The notes beneath the pieces are model-generated. The model worked only from the letters and a program-made list of their open reading frames with translations, did no database searches and was not told where the DNA came from. The position numbers were made by a program, and so were the translations under genes. A stretch of DNA of 64,000 nt from Pachypanchax playfairii (lineage: Eukaryota > Chordata > Actinopteri > Cyprinodontiformes > Aplocheilidae), in contig SSNP01000020.1 of the NCBI GenBank assembly GCA_006937955.1, positions 2,356,862 through 2,420,861 on the forward strand, given 5' to 3'. Of the stretch, positions 46,873 to 59,205 are shown piece by piece (the stretch's first letter is position 1; each line of letters opens with the position of its first letter).

Positions 46873-48948
46873 ATAATACTCAGATTTTAACAATAATAAT
46901 TATCATAATCACAAACATGATTACAGTATTTTGGCCCTTGCCACCTGTAGTACGCAGATCCTCTATCGGGGCAGAACACACAACTGATCCTGCAGATTTT
47001 TGAATAAACCACTAATCATACTAAAGAAGTAGAGGTCTTTAAAAGTTCAACTGGTGTTTTAGGGTTTAAAGGTGCGATATGGAACACGAACACCACTGCG
47101 ATATCCGTTGCACTGCTGCCGTAGACACAACAATACAACAAGGCCTCTAGCAGTCAGGCTTGCAACCCTTGCGTGTGTTTCGATGCCGCAAAAATTAACC
47201 ACCCAAACCCACTCTGGCCCCCAATCCTCTCTGATCACTCCTCCCCAGAGAAGGACAACAAAATCCCTGGTGCTCTGAAGCCGCTGCTCGACCACCAACT
47301 CCACCACCAACTCCACCACCAACTCCACCACCCTCCACAGTACCAGCCTCGGACTATTCCCTGTATTGGGAAACCCGCAATGGTGCCCACCACTCTGCCA
47401 ACTATTGGCTGGTAGATGCAAACATAATACCAACGTCGTGCCCATCAGAATAAATATTTTATTATATTTTACTTCAAATATAATTTTTAAAGGAAATACT
47501 GCATTTTCATTCTGCACCCTTCTAAATACTCCATTGAGGAATTTTTTTTAAATATAGTTTTTTATGAATGCTCCCGATCCTCCAGTCATCTCTCCTAAAA
47601 ACTCACCTCACAGATTCAGCTCAACAGTCTGATCCTAGAGAAAACCATGAGCCTCATGAGGAGAAACCTCAGGCTAACCTTGCTCAGTCAAACGGACCCT
47701 GAGCTGAACTTTTCTGGGACTCTGGAGCACAAAGCGTCTCAGCTGCATCTTCTCTTGATTCTTCAACAAGAGGCTTACTGTTCCAAATCATAGGAAACTC
47801 TCAGTTGACAATCAAACAGTTTTTTATACGCTATTTAAAATTATTGACCAGTATTTTTACAGTTACAGCCATAAAATTGTAAATTCCTGTAATGCTACTG
47901 TGTATAAAGCTCATAATTAACTAATTATGGTGAAAAACCTAATAAATAGAATGAAACTAACTCTAAACAATAACCCAAATCTAAAAAACAGCACTTAAGT
48001 TTTAAGATGCATCAGCAGAACGTGCAAATCATCAGAAGTTTTTGGCTCCAGGTGTGATCCACATGTGTGCGTAGGGACTTAATTAGTTGGAAAATAAGAA
48101 TCTCTGAGCAGCCTGCTCATTAATGAGGCCGTTGCTCTCAAACACATGTGAGCAAAGAGCTCTCTTGTTGCCAGCTGGCTTTCAGTCCTATCCTTGACTG
48201 AAATTTTTTTCAATTAATATAAAATAGCATTAACAACCCCAAAGTATCAAGCCACAAACAAACACATGTACAAATGCAAACCATGATGATTAATAAAACA
48301 ACTAAAACTCCTTGCTTCAAATTATTTTCCTATTTCTTTTAGCGCTGACTTCTTCTTCCCCTCAGCTACTTTATACTTAAACAGAAAATAATCTGAATAA
48401 AACAAAACAAACCGACATGATCACATGTCTTACAAAGAAAAAATGAGCACATTAAAGAGTTACAGTAAGTCATAAAAACTTCAACACTGATGGATCCATC
48501 AGAACCGAGACAGACCACATCCAAAAAAGATGTCTGAAATCTCCAGATTTCAAGCCACTGTTCGGCTCAACTGCCAGGAAAAAAAATCTTCTCATTAGGA
48601 AACAGTTTTTCTGATTCCCTCCAAAACTGAGGGCAGTAATACAAGGAGCTGAGAGATGGAAGACGAGGAGAAGAAAGGAATAAACATCTGGTCTGAGTTG
48701 AACACTTGGTTATTACCGGGTCCTGGTCCCAGCAAGGTCTGATGGGGGAACGACACGGTGATCAGGTTAGGGTTAGGTGAGTGTACACAACAAGACAAAC
48801 CACAGGAGTGAGACGGGGCAGTCAGATGTCTGGAAGGGGAATCTGTGCCCTGAAAAACAAATCTGGGCCACAAAAGTATACAAAACTCAGACGTATTGTG
48901 ATGAATTGTTCAAGTTTTATCATCCTTAACAAGGTGCACGATCACAGA
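46873..48948. other. No recognised gene; 12-mer CCACCAACT repeat
   Basis: A GC-richer patch at 47060-47400 starts after 'ttaaaggtgcgatatgg', which resembles another TTAA-type end, but I found no right end. Within it, 47291-47332 is a 12-bp tandem repeat (caccaccaactc). Open frames on both strands across this patch (47059-47517 minus, 47072-47415 plus) are low complexity. The remainder is featureless. Confidence 0.5.
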
Positions 48949-48952
48949 TTAA

Positions 48953-49944
48953 CTCATTCAGTGCCGTAGACGTCTATAGACGTCAAACTGAATCCGAACA
49001 CTCAGTGCCATAGACGTCTTGATGTCTCTACAGCTTTCATTGGCTTAAATCCCGCAAAGCATTCTGGGGCAGCTGCTCGCTGAATTAGAACTCATTACAG
49101 GCTGTATTTAGTCATATGATCCAGGAGGGGGCAGTGGTGCACTTCTCTGGGTGAGATCACCATTATTTACTGTGTAACAATGGGTGTGCAGCGGGGGAGG
49201 AGCCAGACACTCAGGACAAGACAGACTGTGAATGCGGAAGGGAGTTTCAGAGCCTGGTGATTCTAGTGAAGCTGAGGTGGATTTATCCGACCAGTATCTC
49301 CTGTTAGGATCTTCTGAAGGCAGCAGGGAGCAAAATAAAGGACGATTTACCGCACAACACACGGTAAGTGTTGATACACAAACGAATGGCCGTTGGGGGG
49401 GGGTCGCGCACTCACGCGTGCACATGCGCACACACACGTACACACACACAGAGCATCTGAATCAAAAATCTGCTGCTTTTTTCTCATATTTCTATTCAAA
49501 TGTTGAATTTGTCTATAAATTACTCTTTTTAGACATAAAATAAACTATCAAAAGTACTTTTTTACAGTTGTTCTTTTTACTTTCATAGTAGTAAAACATA
49601 GTTCAGATGTTGCATGAATCATTGAAACATGAAATATTTACATCAAAGTCACTGATCTGCTTGAAAAACCTCTTTAGACAAAACGCTCTTTATCTCAGCT
49701 TTTAGTCCTGAAACGTGTGGATTTTCATAAAAATTGCACTTTTGTACTGCAGATTACTAAATAACAGAAAGAGGTAGAAACTTTTTTTTTGGTTTAAAGA
49801 AGAAAGACTCAATTTTGTGCTGATGGTTTCAGAATTCACATAGTCATAGGAGAAAATATTCTGTGGGCCTTCAAAAATCAGTAAAAATGCTAAATATCTC
49901 TGACACTGAGGGGGAAATGAAATCTGAAAGTGGCACTGAATGAG
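48953..49944 (+). mobile_element. piggyBac-like non-autonomous element
   Basis: A 992-bp segment with perfect 13-bp inverted ends CTCATTCAGTGCC directly inside TTAA at 48949-48952 and 49945-49948. The left subterminal region repeats CAGTGCCRTAGACGTCT twice (about 48958 and 49006) and includes a perfect 16-bp palindrome GACGTCTATAGACGTC (48969-48984). The frame at 49232-49363 encodes an acidic stretch (SSEAEVDLSDQYLLLGSSEG) before a GTAAGT donor at 49364, which looks like the disordered N-terminus of a piggyBac transposase. The catalytic part is missing. A CA/CG-rich run lies at 49420-49450. Confidence 0.75.
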
Positions 49945-50050
49945 TTAAACACAAATGACAGCGATTTGAATTATTTATTGTATTTTCTAAAATATCTTTT
50001 TATAAAGTCAATATGACAAAAGCAGCTGGGATTAAACTCACTCGCCCTAA

Positions 50051-50889
50051 AGAGTAACTCATCCCCTCCTGATTATAACCCTCGCACACACTTCCTGTTT
50101 TAAAAAATGCCTCAAAAGGAGGTGTTGCCTGGAGGACCAGCGTGCACATGGGATGGTGGCGGGCTGTGCTGTGATTGACATGTTGCACAGACACAGTTGG
50201 CCAAAAAGAAACATATAAAAATGGAGGAAGATTCTGTGGAGGAGGCAAGTGACCCCGAGCAGTATCGTTCTGAGCCGATGGTTTGCCCTGCAGCAGCTTA
50301 GGGGTATAGAATGGGGCGCATCTCTTAGTGGTACATTGTTGTTAGCAAGAGCTAAAGCTAAATTTAGATTTGCTCAAATAATATCATGTGACTCTGCCAA
50401 CAGGAGCAGCAGCCCAAGGCCGCTGCAAGTCATTGTCTACAACAGAAAACGTGTGTTGCAGAGAGATGCCGAAATCAAAGTATCCCAGAATGAAGAGAAA
50501 ATCATTCAACAATGTACAAAAAACTTTTTCCCACACAATCACAAACATTGCACTAAAATGAACTCTGATAAAAGCTATAAACACTTGTTATTCCAACTGG
50601 GTATGGAGGTGTGACCGAGATGGAGCTTCTTTTATACTCCACAGCAGCAGAATGTTGACGCCACTTGTAAAGAAAAAAAAGTCTCAGCCAATAGCAATGC
50701 CTGATTCAGATTAAAGTGCACTTTAACGTTTTAACCTGAACCACTAACGGTTTTTGGTAGAAAATTAATAGTTTTATTTAAATGTGCTAAAATATAAAAA
50801 ATAATACCCAGAGAGGTAGCCAGGACTGTTAGACATTCATTTATACAGTTTATCAGCAAAAAAAGGTTGATGTGGGAGTTAGCTGCACT
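50051..50889 (+). mobile_element. TTAA-type element F, related to element C
   Basis: The left end AGAGTAACTCATCCCC follows CTAA (50047-50050); the right end, reverse-complemented, is AGTGCAGCTAACTCCC inside TTAA 50890-50893. Both resemble the AGAGCAACTCACCC end of element C. A short frame from ATG 50221 encodes MEEDSVEEASDPEQYRSEP and stops after 26 residues; it may be an acidic N-terminal exon of an element-borne protein, unidentified. Old and degraded. Confidence 0.5.
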
Positions 50890-50893
50890 TTAA

Positions 50894-51571
50894 CAACCCT
50901 TGAATCAGCTTTTCCTCCAACAAATCATGGTGCTTTTGCCATCATCAGCTACAGAAACTAAATATGCAAATATTTTTAAACTACAGAAGCCTGTTTTGGC
51001 TCAAGTTTGGGGTAAACGGCATCTCAAGAAGATGGAATTTCAAGCTTGCCACTGAACAATCCAGTGACATATTCTTGGACAACAGTGTTGTTGCTTCAAT
51101 ACACTTTATTTTCCATTTTCTGTTAGTTTGCAAACATTCTCCGAACTCCAAACAATCTTCATTATGCGGGAAATCTCTAAACTTCATTCTCTGGCAGACA
51201 CAAACCTGTGTTGGTACCACAAAATACTCAGCGTTTTTGAAAGCAGGACATTTTTTTTTACCACTGACATATATTTTATAAAACACATGTAAAAAACTCA
51301 GTTATTATGTTTGTCTCAGAGAAAAGCCCTAAAATAATATAACTGACTATATAAATTGCTTCCATCAGAGCCAAGCCATCAGTAAAAAAAAATACTGAGG
51401 AAACACATGAACACTGGCTGTTATTGATTATAAGTAATAAAACAATGTCAGTTAACTCAAAAAGGGTCTGAGGTTGATTTTAAATGGGTATTAATTATCA
51501 TATATTTTGTCCAAATTGTATCATATACACTTTAAACTGAGATTGTGTGAAAACAAAGTTTCTGCAACCTG
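50894..51571. other. No recognised feature
   Basis: AT-rich spacer between two TTAA-type elements. Two overlapping open frames on opposite strands (50964-51286) show no domain. Confidence 0.5.
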
Positions 51572-51575
51572 TTAA

Positions 51576-52132
51576 AGAGGCCCTTTCAAACAAATTTCAT
51601 GACTTTGTGGTTATTTATGAAGTATTAACCTGTAATATGAAACATTTTATATCTAAAAAACGTCAGGAAACACTGATTAACAGACCTTTCAATCTGTCTG
51701 CATGAAGATTCGGCCGGCTTTGGGCTGCAACTCGTTAATATTCATTATGCGAATTTGCTGGACTCAGATTGGCTAACAAACTAGCCTATGAGAGCAAGGC
51801 TTCCTGTTTCCTTCCTAGCTGCGCATGGCAACAGCGCACCGAGTCTCTTCTGGTTTGATGCGTGTTTATGCTAACAGTTTTTAACCAGCAACATGCTAGG
51901 CGTGATCTTAACTGCAGGAGCTGATGAATACTAACGAGCAAAGGAGTTGTGATGTAACAACTACAGGCCATTCAAACTCGGGTTTAATGACCACCTGCGT
52001 AGTTTGAGAGATAAAAACTGAAAGAGAAGTTGTTGACCTGTTTTCACACCCACTATGAAGGTAAGAACACCTGTGGAGCTAAAATGTTCAACAGAAACCT
52101 CAGGAAAAACTGTTTTTAATGGAAGGGCCTCT
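51576..52132 (+). mobile_element. TTAA-flanked element G, complete copy
   Basis: 557 bp between TTAA 51572-51575 and TTAA 52133-52136. Ends: AGAGGCCCTTTC on the left, and AGAGGCCCTTCC when the right is reverse-complemented. There is no recognisable coding region. An inverted, right-truncated relative is at 54739-55242. Confidence 0.85.
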
Positions 52133-52136
52133 TTAA

Positions 52137-54734
52137 AACTTGGCCAAAATCCCATTGTTATGCATGTAAAACGTATTTGCAAGTTGTTTTTTATACATTA
52201 AAAGATGTTGCGCACGACTCAGGATCAAACCACACATTTTGATGTTATTTCAAATGGGTCTCTTTAAAAGTGCAGAAGTGAATCAAAAATCGGGACATAA
52301 ACAGAAGATTAACGGCTGAACAGCAATAACTATCAGGCAGCAAAAACTTTCATTTCATTGTGCTACTGACCACGACCCAAATGCAGATGTTCCAAATCCC
52401 AGTTAATTGGGCCTGTTTAAGCTTGAACACATACTTGTTCCATCCATCATAAGAATTCAGAAAAACAAACATCAGATCAATATAAATGCAGTTCATTACG
52501 CCTGCAATGAGAAGGACACACACCTACCAGGAAGTCCAGACTGTGTAATTTATGGCAGGGTATAAAAGATGGTACAGTACTGAAAACCGCTGTGCTTTTC
52601 CTTGGCCCTGCCCAGCGCTCCCTCATCAAATCTAAACCCATTCCAGCCCACGGCGCTCTCTAATTTCACCCAGAGCAGCAGAAGCTTGGGCTGAAAAACA
52701 GCAATCTGGCCCCCGAGTCCAGCTAAACTATTCCTTTTTCCAGTCGCCCTCCTCTTCCAGCGACCGCAGATCGACAGCTCTACGGCCAGTAGTGGCCCAA
52801 AACTATGAGGGGTATTTTCAGCACTGTAATTTGAAACACATATGGTGCACACACACATACAATCCACCAGTCCTGATCCACACACTCAGCAAATCCAGAG
52901 ATGTTGGAGATGGATCAGAACATGCAGGCGAGTGGAAAGGAGACACAAATGTCCACAAAGGCACGTGTCTCATTAGAATCGGGTCGTTGGGCCTGTTCTG
53001 CTGCGGAGTCTGAGGAGGCTTGTGGTCCAGTACGAGAAAGCAGAGTGAAGGTTTAAATACACAAAGGATGGAAAAGAAACTTATCTGAGGAGGCCAGTTT
53101 AGGGATGTTATGGCAGGGAGGGAAGAACCAAGAATAGAAGAGTTTGAGAGAGTTAAAGTTTTCTTATCTTATAGCTTCTGTATTTTATACCCCCCACCCC
53201 TCCCCCAGCAAAAATAAAAAAACAGCACTTTAGAACAATTTAACTGATTTCAGATTTAAACTGAAACAACTTGGTGAACCAATATTTTATAAATCATGTA
53301 GCCACATTAGCACCTGATGGATTCCATATACAGTAAACATAAACATCTGGAGAGTTGTTTTATTGTAACTAAATTAAAAAGAAATGTGTGTAGAAAAAGA
53401 AAACTCAGATCTCAGTGATGGCAAATAAGAAAAGACGCCACATCTACAGACAATCTCTCCTCTCCTTTGCCAGCTAACCTAAATACAACATTTGTCTTGA
53501 TTACAGATGCAGCATTTCCTCGTACAGTCTTATTTCCCATAAATACAGTCGGAGGAGGACTGTAATTAGGGGTTACAGTTACCCCACCTGACTGAGGCAG
53601 TTTCGAGCTGGCAGCAGCGATGAACCAGCTCCACTCCAATTGGGATGCAACCAGAGGTGCATGTACTGCAACACCAGCTGCAGGCTTCAGACTTCATACT
53701 TTATTTGTTTGAGATGGTTATAATAATTTTATTTACTACATTTTGAAAGACCCAATAATCTTCCAGATTGTCATTAAGTAAAAGAATGTTTTTTGTCAGT
53801 AAATTCAAATCCAGTAAAAAGAAGACAAGGCCTCCAGCTTTTTGAGGTATTTGTCTTTCCATAAACTGTTATCAGGGATAAATGCAGCTAATTGTAGCTC
53901 TTGCAGGATGCCAAACAGACCCCCAGTGTGGTTACAAACTCAAAAAATGTGGATTTTCTTTCTGCTAAACATTTGGTGGCCTTTTCCAAACATCACTGAA
54001 CATCTATAATAATAAAGAAGAGCTTCACAGTGTTTTCAGCCTGCAGAACCATCTTGAGAGCACTTCAGAAGTGCTGTCTTATGTTGTGTTTTATAGTCTT
54101 CAACAGTTTTTAGGGGTCACACTCTTTTTCGCGTTACAGCACTCAAAGATCTGGCGTGTTCGGGATTCATGGCCCGCACCCTGTCGACTGTTCTTCAACA
54201 GATGGAGTGCTAACCATTCTCCAGAGACCGTCATACATCTGAAAACTGATCTGAGGATTCTAAAGCCTGTCAGAGCACGACCTCATGTGTTTTAGAGATA
54301 CTGAGAGCTCAAAGGAAGAGAACATCAAACCAAAGGCCAAAGCAACCCTCTAATAACTCGGATCAGCGGCTTCACTTTTTATGATTTGAGGTCAGATGCT
54401 GCTTGGAGGACGGTGTGCTGAGTCACTCACATCTACACAATTTAGTCATTTTCTAAAGCAGAGATTAATCAAAGAGTTTGAAAAAAAAAAAGGAACACAA
54501 AGACGCTGGAATAACTAATACACTTAACTCAGTGGCTCCGAGTTACCTGATAATCTGACAAGCTAGAGCAACATTTCACAACGGGCAAAAAAGACTTCAA
54601 GCAGACAAAAAATAAGTTAGAAAATTTATTTCTTATTAAATTATTCTATAAAAGAACAAGATACAGAACATTATTTAGGGTCACTGAAGTTGTAAAATTG
54701 GACAAAATTGGATCAAAAACTTCTAAACAAACTA
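52137..54734. other. Spacer between inverted G copies, nothing recognised
   Basis: About 2.6 kb of AT-rich DNA. Open frames at 52550-52885, 52792-53013, 53412-53639 and 54071-54295 have no domain or splice support. A C-rich patch lies near 53189-53207. Confidence 0.5.
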
Positions 54735-54738
54735 TTAA

Positions 54739-55242
54739 AGAGGCCCTTCCATTAAAAACAGTTTTTCTGAGGTTTCTGTTGAATGTTTTAGCTCCACAGA
54801 TGTTCTTACCTTCATAGTGGGTGTGAAAACAGGTCAACAAATTCTCTTTCAAACTACGCAGGCAGCGATAAAACCAGAGTTCAAACGGCCTGTATTTGTT
54901 ACATCACAGCTCCTTTGCTCGTTAGTGTTCATCAGCTCCAGCAGTTAAAACCACGCCTAGCATGCTGCTGGCTAAAAGCTGTAGCATAAGACGTATCAAA
55001 CCAGAAGAGCCGACGTCTACTGTTGCCATGCGCAACGGGGCAGGAAACAGTATGCCTTGCTCTCATAGGCTAGTTTGTTAGCCAATCTGAGTCCAGCAAA
55101 TTAGTATAATGAATATTAATGAGTTGCAGCTCGAAGCTTGACGGAACCAGCCAAATTTTGACGCAGACAGATTGAAAGGTCTGTTAATCAGTGTTTCCTA
55201 AAGTTTTTTAGATATAAAATGTTTCATATTACAGGTTAATAC
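54739..55242 (-). mobile_element. Element G, inverted copy, one end lost
   Basis: Starts AGAGGCCCTTCC after TTAA 54735-54738 and runs as the reverse complement of 51576-52132 with moderate divergence, until 'caggttaatactt'. The last roughly 50 bp of the other terminus are absent; by coincidence or mechanism, a TTAA (55243-55246) sits at the break. Confidence 0.8.
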
Positions 55243-55246
55243 TTAA

Positions 55247-57106
55247 AACATTTTCTGAGTTGAAGATGTGAAGATTCTACAAAGTAACCAATATAAATGT
55301 CTCCACTGACAGGCTGATAACAATAAGAGGAGACTGATCACACTCATGATGTTTCAGATTATCTAGATGTTGTAATATTAAGACAGTCTCTTAACCCTCG
55401 TTTGTTGTTCTGACTTCTGCTTCTTTCAGTTCCAAGCTGGAACCACAGCTCAACACAAAACCCACTGCACATGAGGTGCATTTCAGTCATATGCAAAAAT
55501 CGGAAATTTCCAAGTTCCAAGTAAGAAAAATAAACATAAACATCCCCTTAAGTCAGAATTCAGACTCAAAAAGTTCTTGACCAACCTGAGTTTCAAAAAC
55601 CTCAACCTCACACACAAACTTTCTATTTTCACATCTGTCAATTTGTATCTTCTAAAATTAGTTACACACACAACATACACTACATACATTACTCAATACG
55701 GTATTAATTTCTTGTATAGCTAATAGTAGCTCACAGGAAATGTTTAGTTGAATATGACGTCATTCCCAAATCTGAGTTCCTCCCTCAGCTGATTAAAAAT
55801 GTGTTTAACAGAGTTTTTCATCCTAGTTGCTTAAATACAACTGACGCAGATACGTTTCAGGAAGAAGCAACATGCAGACATCAAGTCTTCTAATAACTTT
55901 TGAAACATTATTTTGTGGCGGTAAATAAAAAAACAAAACATTAGAATTAGAATGATTGTTTTCATAGTGTAATAAAATTTGTAGCCAAACAAAGGAAGCA
56001 GCAGTTCCAGGTTGCAGTAGTTGCATTTAGCATATAACACCAACATTTCTGCCTATAGATGTTTGTGATTGACAAATAAGATAATATAAAAAATGTGACT
56101 TGTGCTTTTACGTCATTCATTTCAACATATTTGTATTAGAAAGCGGCAGATTGCTTCATTCCTCCTGATTGTAGTCATATCACTCTTTTCATTCAAGCGA
56201 TCTTTAGTTCTCTCTTTTGTCCAGTGAAACCAGAAACGGCAGACTTCGGTAGAACTTGCTTAAAGCCCAAACTGCCATCAGTAACCACAGAAAAACTTTC
56301 CATCTGATTCAACTTTGGCAGCACAGAGTCTTTTACATGCCTCTTCAGTTAAATTTAATTTGAATTGCCCCAGTTCATTTGTTAGGCAGAGTGGAAAGTG
56401 GGAGCTTTGATGGTGAACAGAGAAACTCCTTGTAATAAGGTAGAAGTCAGCGCTCCTTTCAGGAGTCTCAAAACAAATAAAGAATGCGTGGTTGAGCACA
56501 TGCTGTAAACGAATCAAAGCGTCTACAAATGTACACGGGGCATGAACATGCCGCCATACAAGCTCAAGTGCCTTCAAGGTATTTCAGTGATGTGATATTT
56601 AATATGCTGTGGCATGTAGTGTTTTTGTAGGATTTCTTCTATTTACAAACCGAGGGCAGGCTGAGCATCCCGGTAATTAAAACACACTGGGAGGTCCAGC
56701 TCTGAAATGTGTGAGAATATTTGCTCTTATGACACTCGGTACACCCTGAGCACCTTGCTTCCCCCCTTATATGTTGGTTGAGACCTGGTTGTCAGTGCTG
56801 AGAGCAGTTTGAAGAGGACTGGCAGTGTGTCGGAGTGGGACGGTATCGTGGGAAGAAGAAACTCCACCATGTGTTCATAAATCAGTGCTAAATGAGTCAC
56901 AGAGTGGTCAGTGGTGAGTTCTCCAGGATACCATCAACATGTTTACTTCATGCAACGTGGAGCAGGAATGTCTTAATAATAAAAAACCACACCACCATGT
57001 AGCGAATGTAAATACGTTCCTGTGTGTTTAACACCTTTGGTTTTAGGAGCAGCTGTTTGTTGTTTAGGAAGAGTTGTGGGATTTTAAAGGTGGAGGGTTG
57101 ACTTAC
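55247..57106. other. Intronic DNA, nothing recognised
   Basis: No transposon end or exon-like segment was recognised up to the splice donor of the coro7-like exon. Open frames at 55483-56046 and 56278-56577 (minus) lack any domain. Confidence 0.5.
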
Positions 57107-57157
57107 CTGAACAGGTGACAGCTGAGCTCTGGGATCAAACACTCGCAGCATCTTGTC
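57107..57157 (-). CDS. coro7: Coronin-type WD40 exon (coro7-like), 51 nt
   Basis: On the minus strand, a pyrimidine-rich acceptor ending GCTACTAG precedes 17 codons, DKMLRVFDPRAQLSPVQ, followed by a consensus GTAAGT donor. KDK.LR.FDPR is the hallmark strand of a coronin propeller blade; the preceding cysteine-lysine would be in the upstream exon. Borders are phase 0/0. It joins in frame to the exon at 27713-27796 to give a continuous coronin segment across a 29.3-kb intron. Human coronin-7, from memory, has DKQLRIFDPR followed 17 residues later by the DSR block, the same spacing. I could not find the preceding exon between 57158 and 64000. Confidence 0.75.
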
Positions 57158-57229
57158 CTAGTAGCAAACACAAGAAGAAATACTTTAAATAAGTGTTAAA
57201 TGTGTTAAAATGATCAACCTTCAGGTTAA

Positions 57230-58510
57230 AGGGACTATAAGGAAGTTTAACAACATTTAAATGTATAGAATTGTACAATTTCTTCCTCATACATGCTCCA
57301 ACAATGTCCTGCTCACTAGAAAGAGCCAAGGCATTTTCACCATGGTTGCCTCCATATGCATATAAAATCACTTTATTGGTTATCAATAGAGTTTGTTCAC
57401 ATGGGCGTCGTAAAGGGGTGGAAGGTTAGGACGATTCTAAGGGCCCAGGCTGATGAAGGGCCCAGAAGAGCAGACCCCCTTTTCTTTTCTTATTTCTTTT
57501 CTCTTTTTAATACATACGTTAAATGTGCTTGGGCCCCTCATGCATTCAATGTGTATTTTGTTCATTTTGACTCTAGATTTAATTTAACAAACAAATAAAT
57601 TATTTACTATTTCAGTCACACCCCTCCCCCTGACAATGGTTCATTCCACTGTCCGAGTCAAGCTCGCTAGCGTAGCGTCTCATAGCACAAGTTGTTATGA
57701 TGGATCGTAGACAGTAACACACGCAGGCATGTCAGATTAAAAGTCAGAGCATCAAAAACAATATGAAGAGAAGGAAAGAGAAGACAGAGAACACCGAATT
57801 CAACAGTGTCATATAGTTTTTCAAAAAGAAAGGTAGCTTGCCCGATTCCTGTATTCCAAAACTTTCAGACTTACTTATTTTTGTTCCAACATGTTTAGTA
57901 GAACATAGTAAAATATGTAGTAAAATAACTACTGAATTATGATTTACATCCAACAATAATAACATCTCCGCTGTCTCCGGGTTATCATGTCTCGTAGACA
58001 CAGATTCAGCGGCCGCTGCACACTCACGTCCTCCTTCCCCCAAGCCCCCCCCCCTCCTGTCTTAGCTGAACATGGTGAGCACGAGCACCAAACTTCATGA
58101 AGACTGAAGCCTCTAAACACGTCTTATCTACCTGTGTCCTCTACCGAGTTTGATCATTGTTGAAAATAAAGTCAGTTTTAACAACTTTGAAATCTGAGTT
58201 CAGCCTGAGTTTCTGAGTTAAACGATTAACTGAGTCCATGAAAAGTTGATGATTCCAAGAGTTTCCACATATTTCCTGTAGTAGAAACGTTTTTAAGCTG
58301 TCTGACGTGCTCACAGCTGATTTGGTTTAAATATCTTACATCACATTTATTATCTCAGTCGAAGTCTGTAAATTGTGGAATACAGGACTGACTCAGCTAC
58401 GAGTGCACGTAAAGCATGCGCGTCTCATGCGCGAGCTTACCATTAAGGCTGCTGTTACGCGTTACGGGGCAATCGCGAGCCCAAAAATTTCAAACTTATT
58501 TATAGTTCCT
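57230..58510. mobile_element. TTAA-flanked element H
   Basis: 1281 bp between TTAA 57226-57229 and TTAA 58511-58514. Ends: AGGGACTATAAGGAAGTTT on the left, and AGGAACTATAAATAAGTTT when the right is reverse-complemented. The part at 57400-57640, rich in 'gggccc', differs in composition and may be a further insertion. No transposase motif is visible. It lies 68 bp upstream (in gene sense) of the acceptor of the coro7-like exon. Confidence 0.75.
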
Positions 58511-58514
58511 TTAA

Positions 58515-59205
58515 AGTGCTTGACAATTAAAAGTTGTTTCTCACTGGGTTTAAAAAATGAATGAGACTAATTGAAATCCTTTTCAACTTAATCTGACATT
58601 TTCTGAGCAAAACAAATTGCAAAGAAAATTAGAACGAACTGAAAACAAATTAAGACACAATGTGAGTAAATGATGGTAAGAAAATCTGCATGACATTCAC
58701 ATAGTTGCTGCAGTTTATAGGGTATTTTAATGTAAACAGGCTGAGCAAAAAAAGTTCATGATCATTTGTTTTTATTATTTTATTTATAATCTAACTGTTT
58801 TATTATGTTTGTGTTTTAGAGGTTTACTGCTGCCTTATTCATTTATGGACAAGTTGAGGAGCTTAAACTGAATCTTGAAGTTTATAGGAAGTCGTCGAGA
58901 GACGATAACAGAGATGATGTAAGATTAAAACAGGGTCTTAGTGAAACGTTCACAGCTGAGTTCTGGAGTGTTAATGAGAAATAGGGGTATAGAGAACTAA
59001 TTATCTACATATGACACACAATAGTGGATTACAGTATTTAATTGTTGATAATTAATAAAGAACCAACAAAAATCTAAATTGTCTTTGTTTTTCTCCTCAT
59101 TTCATGATGGAATCTAGTGTTCAACAGATCAAAAACTGATTAATTCAAAGCACCTGAAATTCCTTTTGTTCAGAAAAGAACCTGTTTTATAATAATTTGC
59201 ATTTA
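58515..59205. other. No recognised feature
   Basis: AT-rich DNA; nothing recognised. Confidence 0.5.

Larger units (their letters stand above)
27797..57106 (-). other. Inferred 29.3-kb coro7 intron
   Basis: Runs on the minus strand from the donor GTAAGT (57101-57106) to the acceptor CAG (27797-27799). It is inferred only from phase-0 continuity of two flanking exons that match adjacent parts of one WD40 domain. It is filled by transposons, SINEs, a solo LTR, the Tc1 pair and one assembly gap. No exon-like segment with a domain was seen inside it. Confidence 0.6.

Noticed and set aside
47059..47517. 152-residue minus-strand frame containing VELVVELVV repeats
   Set aside because: Created by the 12-bp caccaccaactc tandem repeat and neighbouring repeat DNA.
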